DNA of 64,000 nucleotides from Rhodanobacter sp. B05 (GCF_002001085.1 NZ_MUNU01000019.1:434001-498000), one strand, 5' to 3'; positions 18,320-27,134 are shown, counted from the stretch's first letter. Numbers and translations: made by a program. The notes: generated by a model not told the origin, from the sequence alone.

Positions 18320-18423
18320 CGTGAATCCTCGATCATGGGTGACTCAGGACGTGGCGTGGAAGGCCGCCAAAGTACACCGACCGGGACGTGGCGTTCCGGG
18401 CACGGCATTCCAACCCGCCAACA

Positions 18424-19701
18424 TTACGACACATTCAGCGCCGGTGGCTCAAACCGGGACGGCGCGTGCGCCAGCGCCGCCTGTTCCCCCAGCGGCAACC
18501 GCACGGTCAACGCAAAGCCGCGGCTGAGCCCGGTCTCCAGCGTCACGCTGCCGCCGAACTCGGCCAGGCGCTCGCGCATGCCCGACAGGCCGTTGCCCTC
18601 CTCGACCAGCTCGACGCCACGGCCGTCGTCGCGCGCATGCAGACCCAGCAGACTGGCATCGGCATAGGCGAAATTGAGCCACAGGTTGCGCGCGCCGGCG
18701 TGGCGGGCGGCATTGGTGATGATTTCCTGCGCGCAGCGCAGCAGCACCTGGGCGCGCCGCGGATCCTCCACGCTGAAGCGCGGCGGCATCACCACGTGCA
18801 CGTTCAACCCCGGCACCCCGTCGGTGAGGCTGCGCAGTGCCTGGGTCAGGTCGATCGAATCGTCCTGGCGCAATTCGCTGACCACCTCGCGCACGTCGGC
18901 CAGCAGCAGCTTGGCCGTGCTCTGCGCCTTGCGCACATGCGCGCCGGCCGCCTCGTTGGTGAGATGGCTGGCCACTTCAAGGTTGAGGCTCAGCGCCGTG
19001 AGGTGATGACCGATCAGGTCGTGCAGGTCGCGGGCGATGCGCATGCGCTCCGCGATCCGGCTGGACTCGGCCAGCAAGGCGCGCGTGGCGCGCAGTTCGG
19101 AATTGAGCCGGCGCTGCGCCTCGCGCTGCTCGGCCTGCTGGCTGGCCACCATCGACACGGTGAAGGCAAGTACCGAGATGCCCACGTAGAGAAAGGTCTG
19201 GAGTATCGCCAGCTGCAGGCTGTAGTCCGGAAAACTGCTGAACACGATCACCAGGCCAAGGTTCTGCAGCACGATGCACAGCACGCCCAGCCAGGCCGGC
19301 AACACCCATGGCAGCACCATGGCGATCACCACCATCAGCATCGCGGACAGTCCGCTGTGGCTGTACCAGCCCACGGCCATGGCCGTGGCCGTCATCACCG
19401 CCAGCCCCGTCAATTTCAGCAGGAGATGCCGGCGCGAGCCCAGGTTGCCGGTGATCAGCCAGTACATCAGCCCGAACACCAGATAGCAGAGCGTCCACAA
19501 CAACAAGGCGAAATTGGGACTGTGCAGCCTGTTCAGCTCGGTCAACCGTTCGGTGGCCCAGTTGGTGACCAGCGGCGTGCCCACCGACAGGTAGGTGAAG
19601 AAGCCGGCATAGCGAAGCAGCCGAATATGATTGAGGAAAGGCCAGCGCATGGCCCGCATCATTGGGCGTGCCGGCGTTTCGCGCAATGCGCGAGAAGTCA
19701 T
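18424..19701 (-). CDS. sensor histidine kinase, HisKA_3 (NarL partner) type
   Basis: About 425 residues from ATG 19701. The N-terminal half carries five or six membrane helices (for example LLLWTLCYLVFGLMYWLI). A linker helix leads to the phosphoacceptor in ARDLHDLIGHHLTALSL, and the C-terminal ATPase has the N-box NAARHAGARN, the G1 box RDDGRG and GLSGMRERL. This organisation is DesK/LiaS-like, suggesting membrane or envelope sensing. ATGs at 19662 and 19650 are alternative starts, and none has a clear ribosome-binding site. Confidence 0.88.
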   Translation of the reverse strand: MTSRALRETPARPMMRAMRWPFLNHIRLLRYAGFFTYLSVGTPLVTNWATERLTELNRLHSPNFALLLWTLCYLVFGLMYWLITGNLGSRRHLLLKLTGLAVMTATAMAVGWYSHSGLSAMLMVVIAMVLPWVLPAWLGVLCIVLQNLGLVIVFSSFPDYSLQLAILQTFLYVGISVLAFTVSMVASQQAEQREAQRRLNSELRATRALLAESSRIAERMRIARDLHDLIGHHLTALSLNLEVASHLTNEAAGAHVRKAQSTAKLLLADVREVVSELRQDDSIDLTQALRSLTDGVPGLNVHVVMPPRFSVEDPRRAQVLLRCAQEIITNAARHAGARNLWLNFAYADASLLGLHARDDGRGVELVEEGNGLSGMRERLAEFGGSVTLETGLSRGFALTVRLPLGEQAALAHAPSRFEPPALNVS

Positions 19702-19735
19702 GGCTGCCGCCGGCCGAGGCCTGTTTACGAAGCTT

Positions 19736-19759
19736 TTACATGTGCCACGGCTGATGTAA
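19736..19759. promoter_or_regulatory. inverted repeat TTACAT-N12-ATGTAA between kinase and min operon
   Basis: A perfect 6+6 inverted repeat lies in the divergent intergenic region, about 35 bp upstream of the kinase start and 84 bp upstream of the GNAT start. CATAAT at 19777-19782 is a possible -10 box for the rightward operon. NarL-type regulators bind short inverted repeats, so autoregulation is possible but unproven. Confidence 0.3.
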
Positions 19760-19843
19760 GGGCCACGGTCGCATGGCATAATGCGCCGATCGCGAGATCG
19801 ACCCGTCGACCTCAGTCCTGAATCCACCATTGCGGAGCAACGA

Positions 19844-20464
19844 ATGGCCCTTGCCATCCGCGACGTGCGCGAGCACGACCTGGATGCCGTGCTGGCGCTC
19901 AACAACGCCGCCGGTCGCTCCATCCTCGCCCTCGACGCCAGCCGGCTGCGCTACTTCTTCGAGCAGGCCGACTATTTCCGCGTCGCCGAAATCGACGGCC
20001 ACCTGGCCGGTTTCCTGATCGCCCTGCGCGAAGGCCACGACTACGACAGCCCGAACTACGGCTGGTTTGCCGGGCACTACCCGCAGTTCGCCTACATCGA
20101 CCGCATCGTGATCGCGAACGCCTACCGTCGCCACGGCCTGGGCCGCATCTTCTATTGCGATGTGCACAGCTACGCCGAAGTACGCGTGCCCCTGCTCACC
20201 TGCGAGGTGTTCCTGGAGCCGCGCGACGACGTGGTGGTGCTGTTCCACGGCACCTACGGTTTCCAGGAGGTCGACCAGCAGAAGATGGGCGCCGACGGCC
20301 CGCAGGTCAGCCTGCTGGCCAAGGACCTGCCCAGTTACGGCTACGTGCGCGATACCTGGCTGGCACATGGCGGCCTGCCCGACGTGCCCTGGCTGGCCGA
20401 ACGTGATCGCCCTTCGCTGCACGACACCAGTCCGCGCCGCGTCGCCGGGGAACGGCAAGCATGA
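19844..20464 (+). CDS. GNAT family N-acetyltransferase
   Basis: A 206-residue protein starting MALAIRDVREHDLD at ATG 19844, with GGAG upstream. It has the acetyl-CoA binding turn in IANAYRRHGLGRIFY (the R-x-x-G-x-G motif) near residue 95 and a core YIDRIVIAN strand. The substrate is unknown. It overlaps minC by four bases (ATGA), so it is translationally coupled to the cell-division operon. Confidence 0.88.
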   Translation: MALAIRDVREHDLDAVLALNNAAGRSILALDASRLRYFFEQADYFRVAEIDGHLAGFLIALREGHDYDSPNYGWFAGHYPQFAYIDRIVIANAYRRHGLGRIFYCDVHSYAEVRVPLLTCEVFLEPRDDVVVLFHGTYGFQEVDQQKMGADGPQVSLLAKDLPSYGYVRDTWLAHGGLPDVPWLAERDRPSLHDTSPRRVAGERQA

Positions 20465-21234
20465 AGGCAGGCTCCACGATCGATACCGAGGCCTGTGACC
20501 TGCGCTTCGGCCAGGTCGGCATCGCCTGCGTGCGGGTGCGCCGGGTCGACGCCGCAGCACTGTGCGACGAGCTGGAGCGCCGCGTGCGCGCCGCCCCGCA
20601 GATGTTTTTCCGCGCCGCGGTGGTGCTGGATCTCAGCCACCTGCCCGACCTGCCCGACGATGGCGCCGTCGATGCCCTGCTCGAAGCGGTGCGCAGCGCC
20701 GGCATGTTGCCGGTGGGGCTTGCCTACGGCACCAGCGCCACCGAAGCGCTGGCCAGGCGCATGGGCCTGCCGCTGATCGCGAAGTTCCGCGCCGCCTACG
20801 AGCCGGCCACCGCGGCGGCGAAGACGGCAACGCCGGAACCCGCCGCGCCGACACCACCCGCACCGCAACCCGAACCGATCCTGTCCGCCCCTACCGCCGG
20901 CAGCCCGCAGGGCGCCCAGCATCACGCCCGGGCGGTGCGCTCAGGCCAGCAGGTCTACGCGCGCGAGCGCGACCTCATCGTCACCGCTGCGGTGGCCAAC
21001 GGCGCCGAGGTGATCGCCGACGGCAACATCCACATCTACGGCGGCCTGCGCGGTCGCGCCATGGCCGGCGCGCAGGGCGACGAGAAGGCGCGCATCTTCG
21101 TTTCCGATTTCCGCGCCGAGCTGGTGGCGATCGCCGGGCAATACCGCGTGTTCGAGCAGATTCCCGTCGAGCTCGAAGGTCATTCCGTGCAATGCTGGCT
21201 GGAAGAAGACAAGCTGATGATCGCCAGGCTGTGA
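20461..21234 (+). CDS. minC: septum site-determining protein MinC
   Basis: The 257-residue protein has the N-terminal MinC domain that inhibits FtsZ polymerisation (VVLDLSHLPDLPDDGAVDAL) and a proline/alanine linker around residues 118-155. The C-terminal beta-helix domain contains ANGAEVIADGNIHIYGGLRG, the MinD-binding and dimerising part. The length is slightly above E. coli MinC (231) because of the longer linker. It is followed by minD and minE in the usual order. Confidence 0.95.
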   Translation: MKAGSTIDTEACDLRFGQVGIACVRVRRVDAAALCDELERRVRAAPQMFFRAAVVLDLSHLPDLPDDGAVDALLEAVRSAGMLPVGLAYGTSATEALARRMGLPLIAKFRAAYEPATAAAKTATPEPAAPTPPAPQPEPILSAPTAGSPQGAQHHARAVRSGQQVYARERDLIVTAAVANGAEVIADGNIHIYGGLRGRAMAGAQGDEKARIFVSDFRAELVAIAGQYRVFEQIPVELEGHSVQCWLEEDKLMIARL

Positions 21235-21286
21235 TCAATCACCACAAATCACCCACAACAACAACAAGACATGCGGAGATGGGCCC

Positions 21287-22102
21287 TTGACTGCTGAGAT
21301 TATCGTTGTCACCTCCGGCAAAGGCGGCGTCGGCAAGACGACGACCAGCGCCTCGCTCGCCACCGGCCTGGCCATGGCCGGCAAGAAAACCGCGGTGATC
21401 GACTTCGACGTCGGCCTGCGCAACCTCGACCTGATCATGGGCTGCGAGCGGCGCGTGGTGTACGACTTCGTCAATGTCGTGCACGGCGAAGCCACGCTGA
21501 AACAGTCGCTGATCAAGGACAAGCGCCACGACAACCTCTACGTGCTGGCCGCCAGCCAGACCCGCGACAAGGACGCGCTGACCCAGGAAGGCGTGGAGAA
21601 GGTACTCGACGGCCTGTCCGAGGACGGCTTCGACTACGTCGTGTGCGACTCGCCGGCCGGCATCGAGAAAGGCGCGCATCTGGCGATGTACTTCGCCGAT
21701 CACGCCGTCGTGGTGGTCAACCCGGAAGTGTCCTCGGTGCGCGACTCCGACCGCATCCTCGGCCTGCTCGCCAGCAAGACCCGCCGCGCCGAGCGCGGCG
21801 AAGGCCCGGTCACCCAGCATCTGCTGCTGACCCGCTACAACCCGGCCCGCGTCGCGATCGGCGAAATGCTCAGCGTCAAGGACGTCGAGGAAATCCTCGG
21901 CATCGAAGTGGTCGGCGTGATCCCCGAATCGGAAAACGTGCTGACCGCGTCGAACAACGGCATCCCGGTGATCGTCGACACCACATCCCACGCCGGCCAG
22001 GCCTACAGCGACACCGTCGCACGCATTCTTGGCGAGGAGCGCCCGTTGCGCTTCATCGACGTGCCGAAGAAAGGCTTTCTCCAGCGCGTGTTCGGAGGTT
22101 GA
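21287..22102 (+). CDS. minD: septum site-determining ATPase MinD
   Basis: A 271-residue ParA/MinD ATPase. The deviant Walker A motif GKGGVGKTT holds signature Lys12 and catalytic Lys17. NLDLIMGCERRVVYDFVNV and the C-terminal amphipathic membrane-targeting helix (KKGFLQRVFGG) are nearly identical to E. coli MinD. The start is TTG at 21287: GGAGAT lies upstream and the nearby ATG at 21271 is out of frame. MinD recruits MinC to the membrane and is released by MinE, setting the pole-to-pole oscillation. Confidence 0.96.
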   Translation: MTAEIIVVTSGKGGVGKTTTSASLATGLAMAGKKTAVIDFDVGLRNLDLIMGCERRVVYDFVNVVHGEATLKQSLIKDKRHDNLYVLAASQTRDKDALTQEGVEKVLDGLSEDGFDYVVCDSPAGIEKGAHLAMYFADHAVVVVNPEVSSVRDSDRILGLLASKTRRAERGEGPVTQHLLLTRYNPARVAIGEMLSVKDVEEILGIEVVGVIPESENVLTASNNGIPVIVDTTSHAGQAYSDTVARILGEERPLRFIDVPKKGFLQRVFGG

Positions 22103-22107
22103 TCACG

Positions 22108-22392
22108 ATGGGCATTCTCGATTTCCTGAAGCGCAAACCCGAAGCCACCGCCAGCGTCGCGCGCGAACGCCTGCGCATCATCGTGGCGCAGGAACGCTCC
22201 ACCCGCGGCGCACCGGACTACCTGCCGATGATGCGCAACGAGCTGCTTGAAGTGATCAAGAAGTACGTCCACGTCGACCTCGATGCCATCAACATCAATT
22301 TCGAGCGCGACAGCGGCCACGAGATCCTCGAACTCTCGGTCACCCTGCCCGAAGGCAAGCAGGCGGCCAAGGGCGCCGTCCAGACCGGCTGA
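22108..22392 (+). CDS. minE: cell division topological specificity factor MinE
   Basis: A 94-residue protein starting MGILDFLKRKPEATA, the short membrane-targeting helix, then the anti-MinCD segment ARERLRIIVAQERS and a C-terminal dimerisation domain ending in strand EILELSVTLP. It stimulates MinD ATPase activity. It begins five bases after minD and its ribosome-binding site CGGAGGT lies inside the end of minD. Confidence 0.95.
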   Translation: MGILDFLKRKPEATASVARERLRIIVAQERSTRGAPDYLPMMRNELLEVIKKYVHVDLDAININFERDSGHEILELSVTLPEGKQAAKGAVQTG

Positions 22393-22412
22393 GCGGTCGA
22401 TCCGGCTTCCGC

Positions 22413-22448
22413 GCCGGGTGGCGGCAAGTCGCCCGGCCTCATTCTTTC
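22413..22448 (+). terminator. probable terminator after minE
   Basis: GCCGGG and CCCGGC pair around a 13-base loop, 20 bp after the minE stop, and are followed by the T/C-rich CTCATTCTTTC. The T-tract is interrupted, so efficiency is uncertain. Confidence 0.45.
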
Positions 22449-22472
22449 ACCCGATCCGCGCGCCGCACACGC

Positions 22473-22967
22473 ATGCACCCCGACAGCCATTCTTCCGCCA
22501 GCGACCCGGACAGCAGCGTGATGCGCGTCGGCCAGATCGGCTTCGATGCAGCCGCCGCGCTGCTCGGTCGCTACGGCCTGCAACTTCGGCGCGTGGCACC
22601 TGGCGAAGCGATCCCGGGCAGCTTCTGGGGCGACGAAGAGGCCGGCATCATCGGCACCACGGTCTACGTGCGCGACGACACACCGGTGCACTCGCTGCTG
22701 CACGAAGCCGGCCATCTGATCGTGTTGCCGTCCGAAAGACGTCTGGACGTCCATACCGACGCCACCGATTCGATCGAGGAAGAGGACGCCACCTGCTACC
22801 TGCAGATTCTGCTCGCCGACGAACTGCCCGGCGTGGGCCGAGCGCGCCTGATGGCCGACATGGACGCCTGGGGCTATTCGTTCCGGCTCGGCTCGGCGCG
22901 CACGTGGTTCGAGCACGACGCGGACGACGCACGGGTCTTCCTGCAGGCGCGCGGCCTGCCGTCCTGA
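22473..22967 (+). CDS. HExxH-containing hypothetical protein (possible zinc metallopeptidase)
   Basis: The 164-residue protein has HSLLHEAGHLIVLP, in which HEAGH (residues 77-81) is the zinc-binding HExxH motif, and an acidic EEEDATCYL downstream that could supply the third ligand. It has no signal peptide or membrane helix. The arrangement recalls small IrrE/ImmA-like peptidases, but no HTH partner is adjacent. A start at ATG 22521 (MRVGQIGFD) is also possible because residues 1-16 look disordered. Confidence 0.6.
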   Translation: MHPDSHSSASDPDSSVMRVGQIGFDAAAALLGRYGLQLRRVAPGEAIPGSFWGDEEAGIIGTTVYVRDDTPVHSLLHEAGHLIVLPSERRLDVHTDATDSIEEEDATCYLQILLADELPGVGRARLMADMDAWGYSFRLGSARTWFEHDADDARVFLQARGLPS

Positions 22968-23015
22968 GCTGCCGCGATGTCAATGGCGGATGCCCGGCTG
23001 CCGACACCTACCCTC

Positions 23016-23477
23016 TCAGGCACCCGGCGTGGCTTCGTAGCTCCCCACCTCCGCCCGAAATCCGATCGCCAGGCGGTTCCAGCCGTTGATCGTGATGATC
23101 GCCATGCTGAGGTCGACCATCTCCCGGTCGTCGAACTGGGCATGCACCTCGTCATACAACGCATCGGACAAATCATTCGTGGCCACCAGGGTGACCGCCT
23201 CGGCCCAGGCCAGCGCGGCGCGCTCGCGCGCGGAATAGAACGGCGCCTCGCGCCAGGCTGCCAGCACATGCAGGCGCTGTTCGGTCTCGCCCGCGGCGCG
23301 CGCATCCTTGCTGTGCATGTCCAGGCAATACGCGCAGCCATTGATCTGCGATACGCGCAGCTTCACCAGTTCCAGCAGCGCATGCTCCAGCCCCGAATGG
23401 CGCACATGCGTCTCCATGCCCAGCATGGCCTTGAAGGCGGCGGGCGACGCGCTCTTGTAGTCGACACGGTGGCTCAT
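23016..23477 (-). CDS. carboxymuconolactone decarboxylase / AhpD-like protein
   Basis: A 153-residue all-helical protein with the AhpD-type redox and proton-relay motif CAYCLDMH (Cys48, Cys51, His54) in the middle. The N-terminus begins MSHRVDYKSASPAAFKAM and AGAGGA-like AGAGGATTCACC precedes the start. Proteins of this type are alkylhydroperoxidase-like, and many are of unknown substrate. It lies 34 bp after the PEP-mutase-like gene on the same strand, so the two are probably cotranscribed. Confidence 0.88.
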   Translation of the reverse strand: MSHRVDYKSASPAAFKAMLGMETHVRHSGLEHALLELVKLRVSQINGCAYCLDMHSKDARAAGETEQRLHVLAAWREAPFYSARERAALAWAEAVTLVATNDLSDALYDEVHAQFDDREMVDLSMAIITINGWNRLAIGFRAEVGSYEATPGA

Positions 23478-23511
23478 GGTGAATCCTCTCGATACTGATG
23501 GAAGGTGAAAC

Positions 23512-24351
23512 TCAGGCGGATTCGAACAGGCGCTGCGCATCCGCATAAGTGAAATCCGCGGTCAGGCCATCGAAGCGGCCGCTGGCCAGCATGGCGACCA
23601 CGGCGCGATCGACCGCGGCGAATGCCAACGTGGCCAGGCGCGTGGCCGTGCTGACCCGGGCGATACCGAGCCGGGCCAGTTCGGCGAGGCCGGGCATGCC
23701 TGCACCTGCCGCCACGTTGATCGGCGCGTCGAGCGCCCGGACCAGTGCCGCCAGCGTGGCCGGGTCGCCCAGGCCGATCGGATAGATGCAGTCGGCGCCC
23801 GCGGCCAGGTAGGCCTTCGCGCGCTCGATCGCGTCGGCCAGGCGGGTCGCCGGATCGGCATGACCGGGCTGCATCCAGTGGTCCACCCGCGCATTGATCA
23901 CGATCGGTACGCCGCTCGCATCGGCCGCTGCCCGCGCCGCGCGCACGCGCGCCGATGCATCGGCAACCTCGCGCAGCGGCCCATGCCCGGCCATGCCATC
24001 CTCGATATTGATGCCCACCGCCCCGGCCGCGATCACCGCCTGCACGGTGTGGGCCACGTCCGCCGGCGCGTGGCCGTAGCCGGTCTCGATATCGGCGGTC
24101 ACCGGGACTCCGGCCACCCGCGTGATGCGGGCGATCGCCGCCAGCACTTCGGCCAGCGGCGCCTGCTCGCCATCGGCGTAACCGAGCGACCACGCCACCC
24201 CGGCGCTGGTGGTGGCGATGGCGGCAAAGCCATGCTGCACGAACAATCGCGCGCTGCCGGCATCCCAGCAATTGGGCAGCAACAACACCTGCTTGCGATC
24301 GTGCATGCGGCGGAAGGTGTGCGCCAGGTCGATCTGTGTCTGCAGTTTCAT
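23512..24351 (-). CDS. isocitrate lyase/PEP mutase family protein
   Basis: A 280-residue TIM-barrel enzyme of the PEP mutase / 2-methylisocitrate lyase superfamily. Diagnostic segments are LLLPNCWDAGSARLFVQHGF, then PVTADIETGYG (metal-binding acidic residues) and VGINIEDGM. It lacks the KKCGH loop of true isocitrate lyase, as is common in the unassigned members. The start MKLQTQIDLAHTFRRM is preferred over the longer frame. The next gene downstream encodes an AhpD-like protein. Confidence 0.85.
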   Translation of the reverse strand: MKLQTQIDLAHTFRRMHDRKQVLLLPNCWDAGSARLFVQHGFAAIATTSAGVAWSLGYADGEQAPLAEVLAAIARITRVAGVPVTADIETGYGHAPADVAHTVQAVIAAGAVGINIEDGMAGHGPLREVADASARVRAARAAADASGVPIVINARVDHWMQPGHADPATRLADAIERAKAYLAAGADCIYPIGLGDPATLAALVRALDAPINVAAGAGMPGLAELARLGIARVSTATRLATLAFAAVDRAVVAMLASGRFDGLTADFTYADAQRLFESA

Positions 24352-24524
24352 CGGTGCCTGCCGTATGAGTCTCCGTGGATCGACCGCACACGTTACGCCA
24401 CTCCCGCGCCGTGCGCAGATGACGGTCCGGTGGCAGAGCGGTCCAGACTGCACTGGATTGCCACGACGGCAGCAGCTGGGGATACTCTGATCAATTCTAC
24501 GCAGGCCATGCGATGGAGGGCATC

Positions 24525-25664
24525 ATGGCGAACCGCAGGCTCGTGCTCCTGTTCGATGGAACCTGGAACAAGCCGGAGTCGAACACCAACGTGGAACGCC
24601 TGCGCCGACTGATCGCGCCGGTCGATGCACTCGGCAATGCACAGCTGGTCAACTACATCCCCGGCGTGGGCGTGAAGCGCGGGCTCAGCCACCTGCTGGG
24701 CGGCGCGTTCGGCTACGGCCTGTCAGGCAATGTGCTGGATGGCTATCGCTGGCTGTGCCAGACATGGCAGCCCGGCGACGACATCTATCTGTTCGGCTTC
24801 AGCCGTGGCGCCTATACCGCACGCAGCCTCGGCGGGCTGATCCGCAAATGCGGCCTGCTGAAGCGTGCGCCGGATGGCAGCGTGGCTAAGGCCGACGCGA
24901 GTCGCGCCTACGATTTCTACCAGGACGTCGCCATCAAGCCGGGCGACCCGCTGGCGGTGGCGTTCCGCGCCGCGCATTCGATCGAGGTCGACATCCACTT
25001 CATCGGCGTGTGGGATACGGTGGGCTCGCTGGGCATCCCCGTCACCGCCTCATGGTTTCCGTATGCCCGCGCGCACTACCAGTTCCACGACACCGAGCTC
25101 AGCAAGATCGTCAAATACGCCTATCAGGCGCTGGCCCTGGACGAGCACCGCGGCGACTTTGCACCCGCGGTGTGGACGCGCAACCCCTACACGGTGAAAG
25201 CCGGCGAATCGCTGACCTCGAAGAAGCAGGAACAGATCGAGATCGAGCAACGCTGGTTCATCGGCGCGCATTCCGACGTGGGCGGCGGCAACGACTGCGA
25301 CGGCGACGGACGCAAGCCCGATCCGCTGCCCGACCTGGCCCTGGCCTGGCTGCAGGAAAAAGCCATCGGCGTCGGCCTCGCCTGCAGCGAACGCCTGCGG
25401 CCGGCCGGCGACGCCTACCGGGGCGTGCCGCGCAATTCCTACAAGGAGTTCATGTTCGGCCTCTACAAGGAGTTCAAGCCGCCGTTCGACCGCAGCCTGG
25501 GCAGTGGCGTCAACGAAAAAGTCGACGAATCGGTGTGGCGCCGCTGGCTTGCCGACCCGAGCTATCGTTCGCCCACCCTGGTTCGCGCACTGGCACAGTC
25601 CATCGTCCTGATGTCCGTGGAGAGCGTGGTCGAAACTCCCCCTGCAGCAGACACGCCGACCTGA
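24525..25664 (+). CDS. DUF2235 alpha/beta-hydrolase-like protein (Tle1-related)
   Basis: A 379-residue protein starting MANRRLVLLFDGTWN (ATG 24525, preceded by GGAGGG). The GFSRG nucleophile elbow (Ser93) and HSDVGGG near residue 250 define DUF2235, the family of the Tle1 type VI phospholipase effectors, with the first acidic segment FDGTWN. There is no VgrG/PAAR domain or immunity-type gene next to it, so effector status is uncertain. Many DUF2235 proteins are ordinary cytosolic or membrane-associated lipases. The flanking genes run in the opposite direction. Confidence 0.82.
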   Translation: MANRRLVLLFDGTWNKPESNTNVERLRRLIAPVDALGNAQLVNYIPGVGVKRGLSHLLGGAFGYGLSGNVLDGYRWLCQTWQPGDDIYLFGFSRGAYTARSLGGLIRKCGLLKRAPDGSVAKADASRAYDFYQDVAIKPGDPLAVAFRAAHSIEVDIHFIGVWDTVGSLGIPVTASWFPYARAHYQFHDTELSKIVKYAYQALALDEHRGDFAPAVWTRNPYTVKAGESLTSKKQEQIEIEQRWFIGAHSDVGGGNDCDGDGRKPDPLPDLALAWLQEKAIGVGLACSERLRPAGDAYRGVPRNSYKEFMFGLYKEFKPPFDRSLGSGVNEKVDESVWRRWLADPSYRSPTLVRALAQSIVLMSVESVVETPPAADTPT

Positions 25665-25695
25665 CTGGCTGGTCGCGTTTGGCCGCCCTGTCGGC

Positions 25696-26964
25696 TCAAT
25701 GCGGCTCGGCGATTTCCGCCTGGATCACGGTAGCGGGATCGGTGTTGGGCAGGCCCCGGTCCAGTGCGCGACGACCCGGCGCCTGGTAGCGCCACCAGGC
25801 GAGCGCACCCACACCGGTCAACGCCGAGGCACCCAGCGCCAGGCCCAGCATGCTGACGGACAGCAATGGCGACAACACGCCGGCGACCACGCTGCACAAC
25901 AGGAGACTGGCGAACGCCTGTATCGACGAGATGCCGCCCCGCCGCTGCGGGAAGCGATCCAGCAGCAACAGGGTCAGGGTCGGGAACGCCAGTTGCACGC
26001 CGATGCCGTGCAGGATCAGCGGCAGCATCGACCACGGCAGCCGCGCCGCAGGAAACGCCAGCGCGCATGCGAGGTGCAGTGCACAGGCCAGCGCCATCAC
26101 GGCGTAACCCAGATTGACGGTGAACCGCACACTGGCGCGCTCGGCCATCCGGCCCGACAACCACGCCCCGCCGACCAGACCCACCACCACCGGAATGAAC
26201 AACCACGGAAAACCCTGCGCCGACAAATGCAGCAGCTGGCGCACGATCCGCGGCGCCGACGCGATGTACAGGAACAGGCCGGCAAAGTTGACCGAGCTTG
26301 ACACCAGCAGCGGCCAGAACACCCGATCCCGCCCGAACGACGCGTAGCTGGCGAGCAGGTGGCGCAGCGCGAATGGCGTGCGACGCTCGCGTGGATGGGT
26401 CTCCTCCAGCAGCAGCCACAAGGCCAGCGACAACACGGCGGTGAACCCGGCAAGCAGCCAGAAGATGCCATGCCAGCCGCCCAGCGGCAGCAGCAGCGCG
26501 CCGACCATCGGCGCGATCACCGGCGCCACGCCGAAGATCATCATCACCTGCGCCATCAGCCGCTGCGCGGCGGCGCCCTCCAGGCTGTCGCGGATCAGCG
26601 CGCGCCCCACCACCAGGCCGGCACCGGCGCACACGCCCTGCAGGCCGCGACAGGCCAGCAGCATGGCGAACGATGTCGACTGCGCGGCGCCCACCGACGC
26701 CAGCGCATACAGCAGCATGCCGGCAATCATCACCGGCTTGCGTCCGATCGCATCGGAGATGGCGCCGTGGAACAGGCTCATCACGGCATACGTGATCAGG
26801 TACACGCTGATCAACTGCTGCAGCGCCGCGTCGTCCACCCCGAAGCGCATGCCGATCGACGGAAACGACGGGAACACCGCATCGATCGAGAACGGCCCGA
26901 TCATCGACAGCGCGGCGAGCAGCCAGGGCAGGCTGCGTCGTACGGGGCGCTGGGCTGGGTTCAT
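25696..26964 (-). CDS. Bcr/CflA-family drug resistance MFS transporter
   Basis: A 422-residue 12-helix major facilitator transporter. It has the DHA1/Bcr signatures FSIDAVFPSFPSIG in helix 1, SDAIGRKPVMIAG (motif A) after helix 2, and RALIRDSLEGAAAQRLMAQ in the central loop region. It exports drugs or small molecules (in E. coli Bcr, bicyclomycin) by proton antiport in the inner membrane. The start MNPAQRPVRRSL is preferred over an unrelated N-terminal extension. It diverges from the crcB riboswitch region. Confidence 0.9.
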   Translation of the reverse strand: MNPAQRPVRRSLPWLLAALSMIGPFSIDAVFPSFPSIGMRFGVDDAALQQLISVYLITYAVMSLFHGAISDAIGRKPVMIAGMLLYALASVGAAQSTSFAMLLACRGLQGVCAGAGLVVGRALIRDSLEGAAAQRLMAQVMMIFGVAPVIAPMVGALLLPLGGWHGIFWLLAGFTAVLSLALWLLLEETHPRERRTPFALRHLLASYASFGRDRVFWPLLVSSSVNFAGLFLYIASAPRIVRQLLHLSAQGFPWLFIPVVVGLVGGAWLSGRMAERASVRFTVNLGYAVMALACALHLACALAFPAARLPWSMLPLILHGIGVQLAFPTLTLLLLDRFPQRRGGISSIQAFASLLLCSVVAGVLSPLLSVSMLGLALGASALTGVGALAWWRYQAPGRRALDRGLPNTDPATVIQAEIAEPH

Positions 26965-27007
26965 GGTGACAGCAACGGCATGGGGGCCCGGCAGTATATG
27001 GCCGCGC

Positions 27008-27038
27008 TTGACGCGAAGGCCGGCCGATCGACTACGAT
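27008..27038 (+). promoter_or_regulatory. promoter for the fluoride riboswitch operon
   Basis: TTGACG (27008-27013) and TACGAT (27033-27038) are spaced by 19 bp. Transcription would start near 27045, right at the first base of the aptamer. The match is moderate, and the spacer is longer than ideal. Confidence 0.4.
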
Positions 27039-27045
27039 GGCCGCG

Positions 27046-27134
27046 TGGGAGATGGCATGCCTCCCGTTCCGGCGCGACTGTCGCGGGACAAACCACCTCC
27101 CGTGCGACCCACGTCGAGGTTGATGATGCCTGCA
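27046..27134 (+). ncRNA. fluoride riboswitch (crcB motif) aptamer
   Basis: The sequence fits the crcB/fluoride RNA consensus. GGGAGATGGCATGCCTCCC (27047-27065) forms the 5' stem-loop. The block ending TGATGATGCCTGC (27121-27133) carries the conserved 3' element, and ATGCC (27126-27130) can pair with GGCAT (27054-27058) as the pseudoknot. ACCTC (27095-27099) pairs with GAGGT (27116-27120), closing the middle stem. An extra hairpin GTTCC...GGGAC is inserted between. A GC-rich hairpin follows at about 27146-27172, probably the expression platform. Fluoride binding is expected to turn on the exporter gene. Confidence 0.88.
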
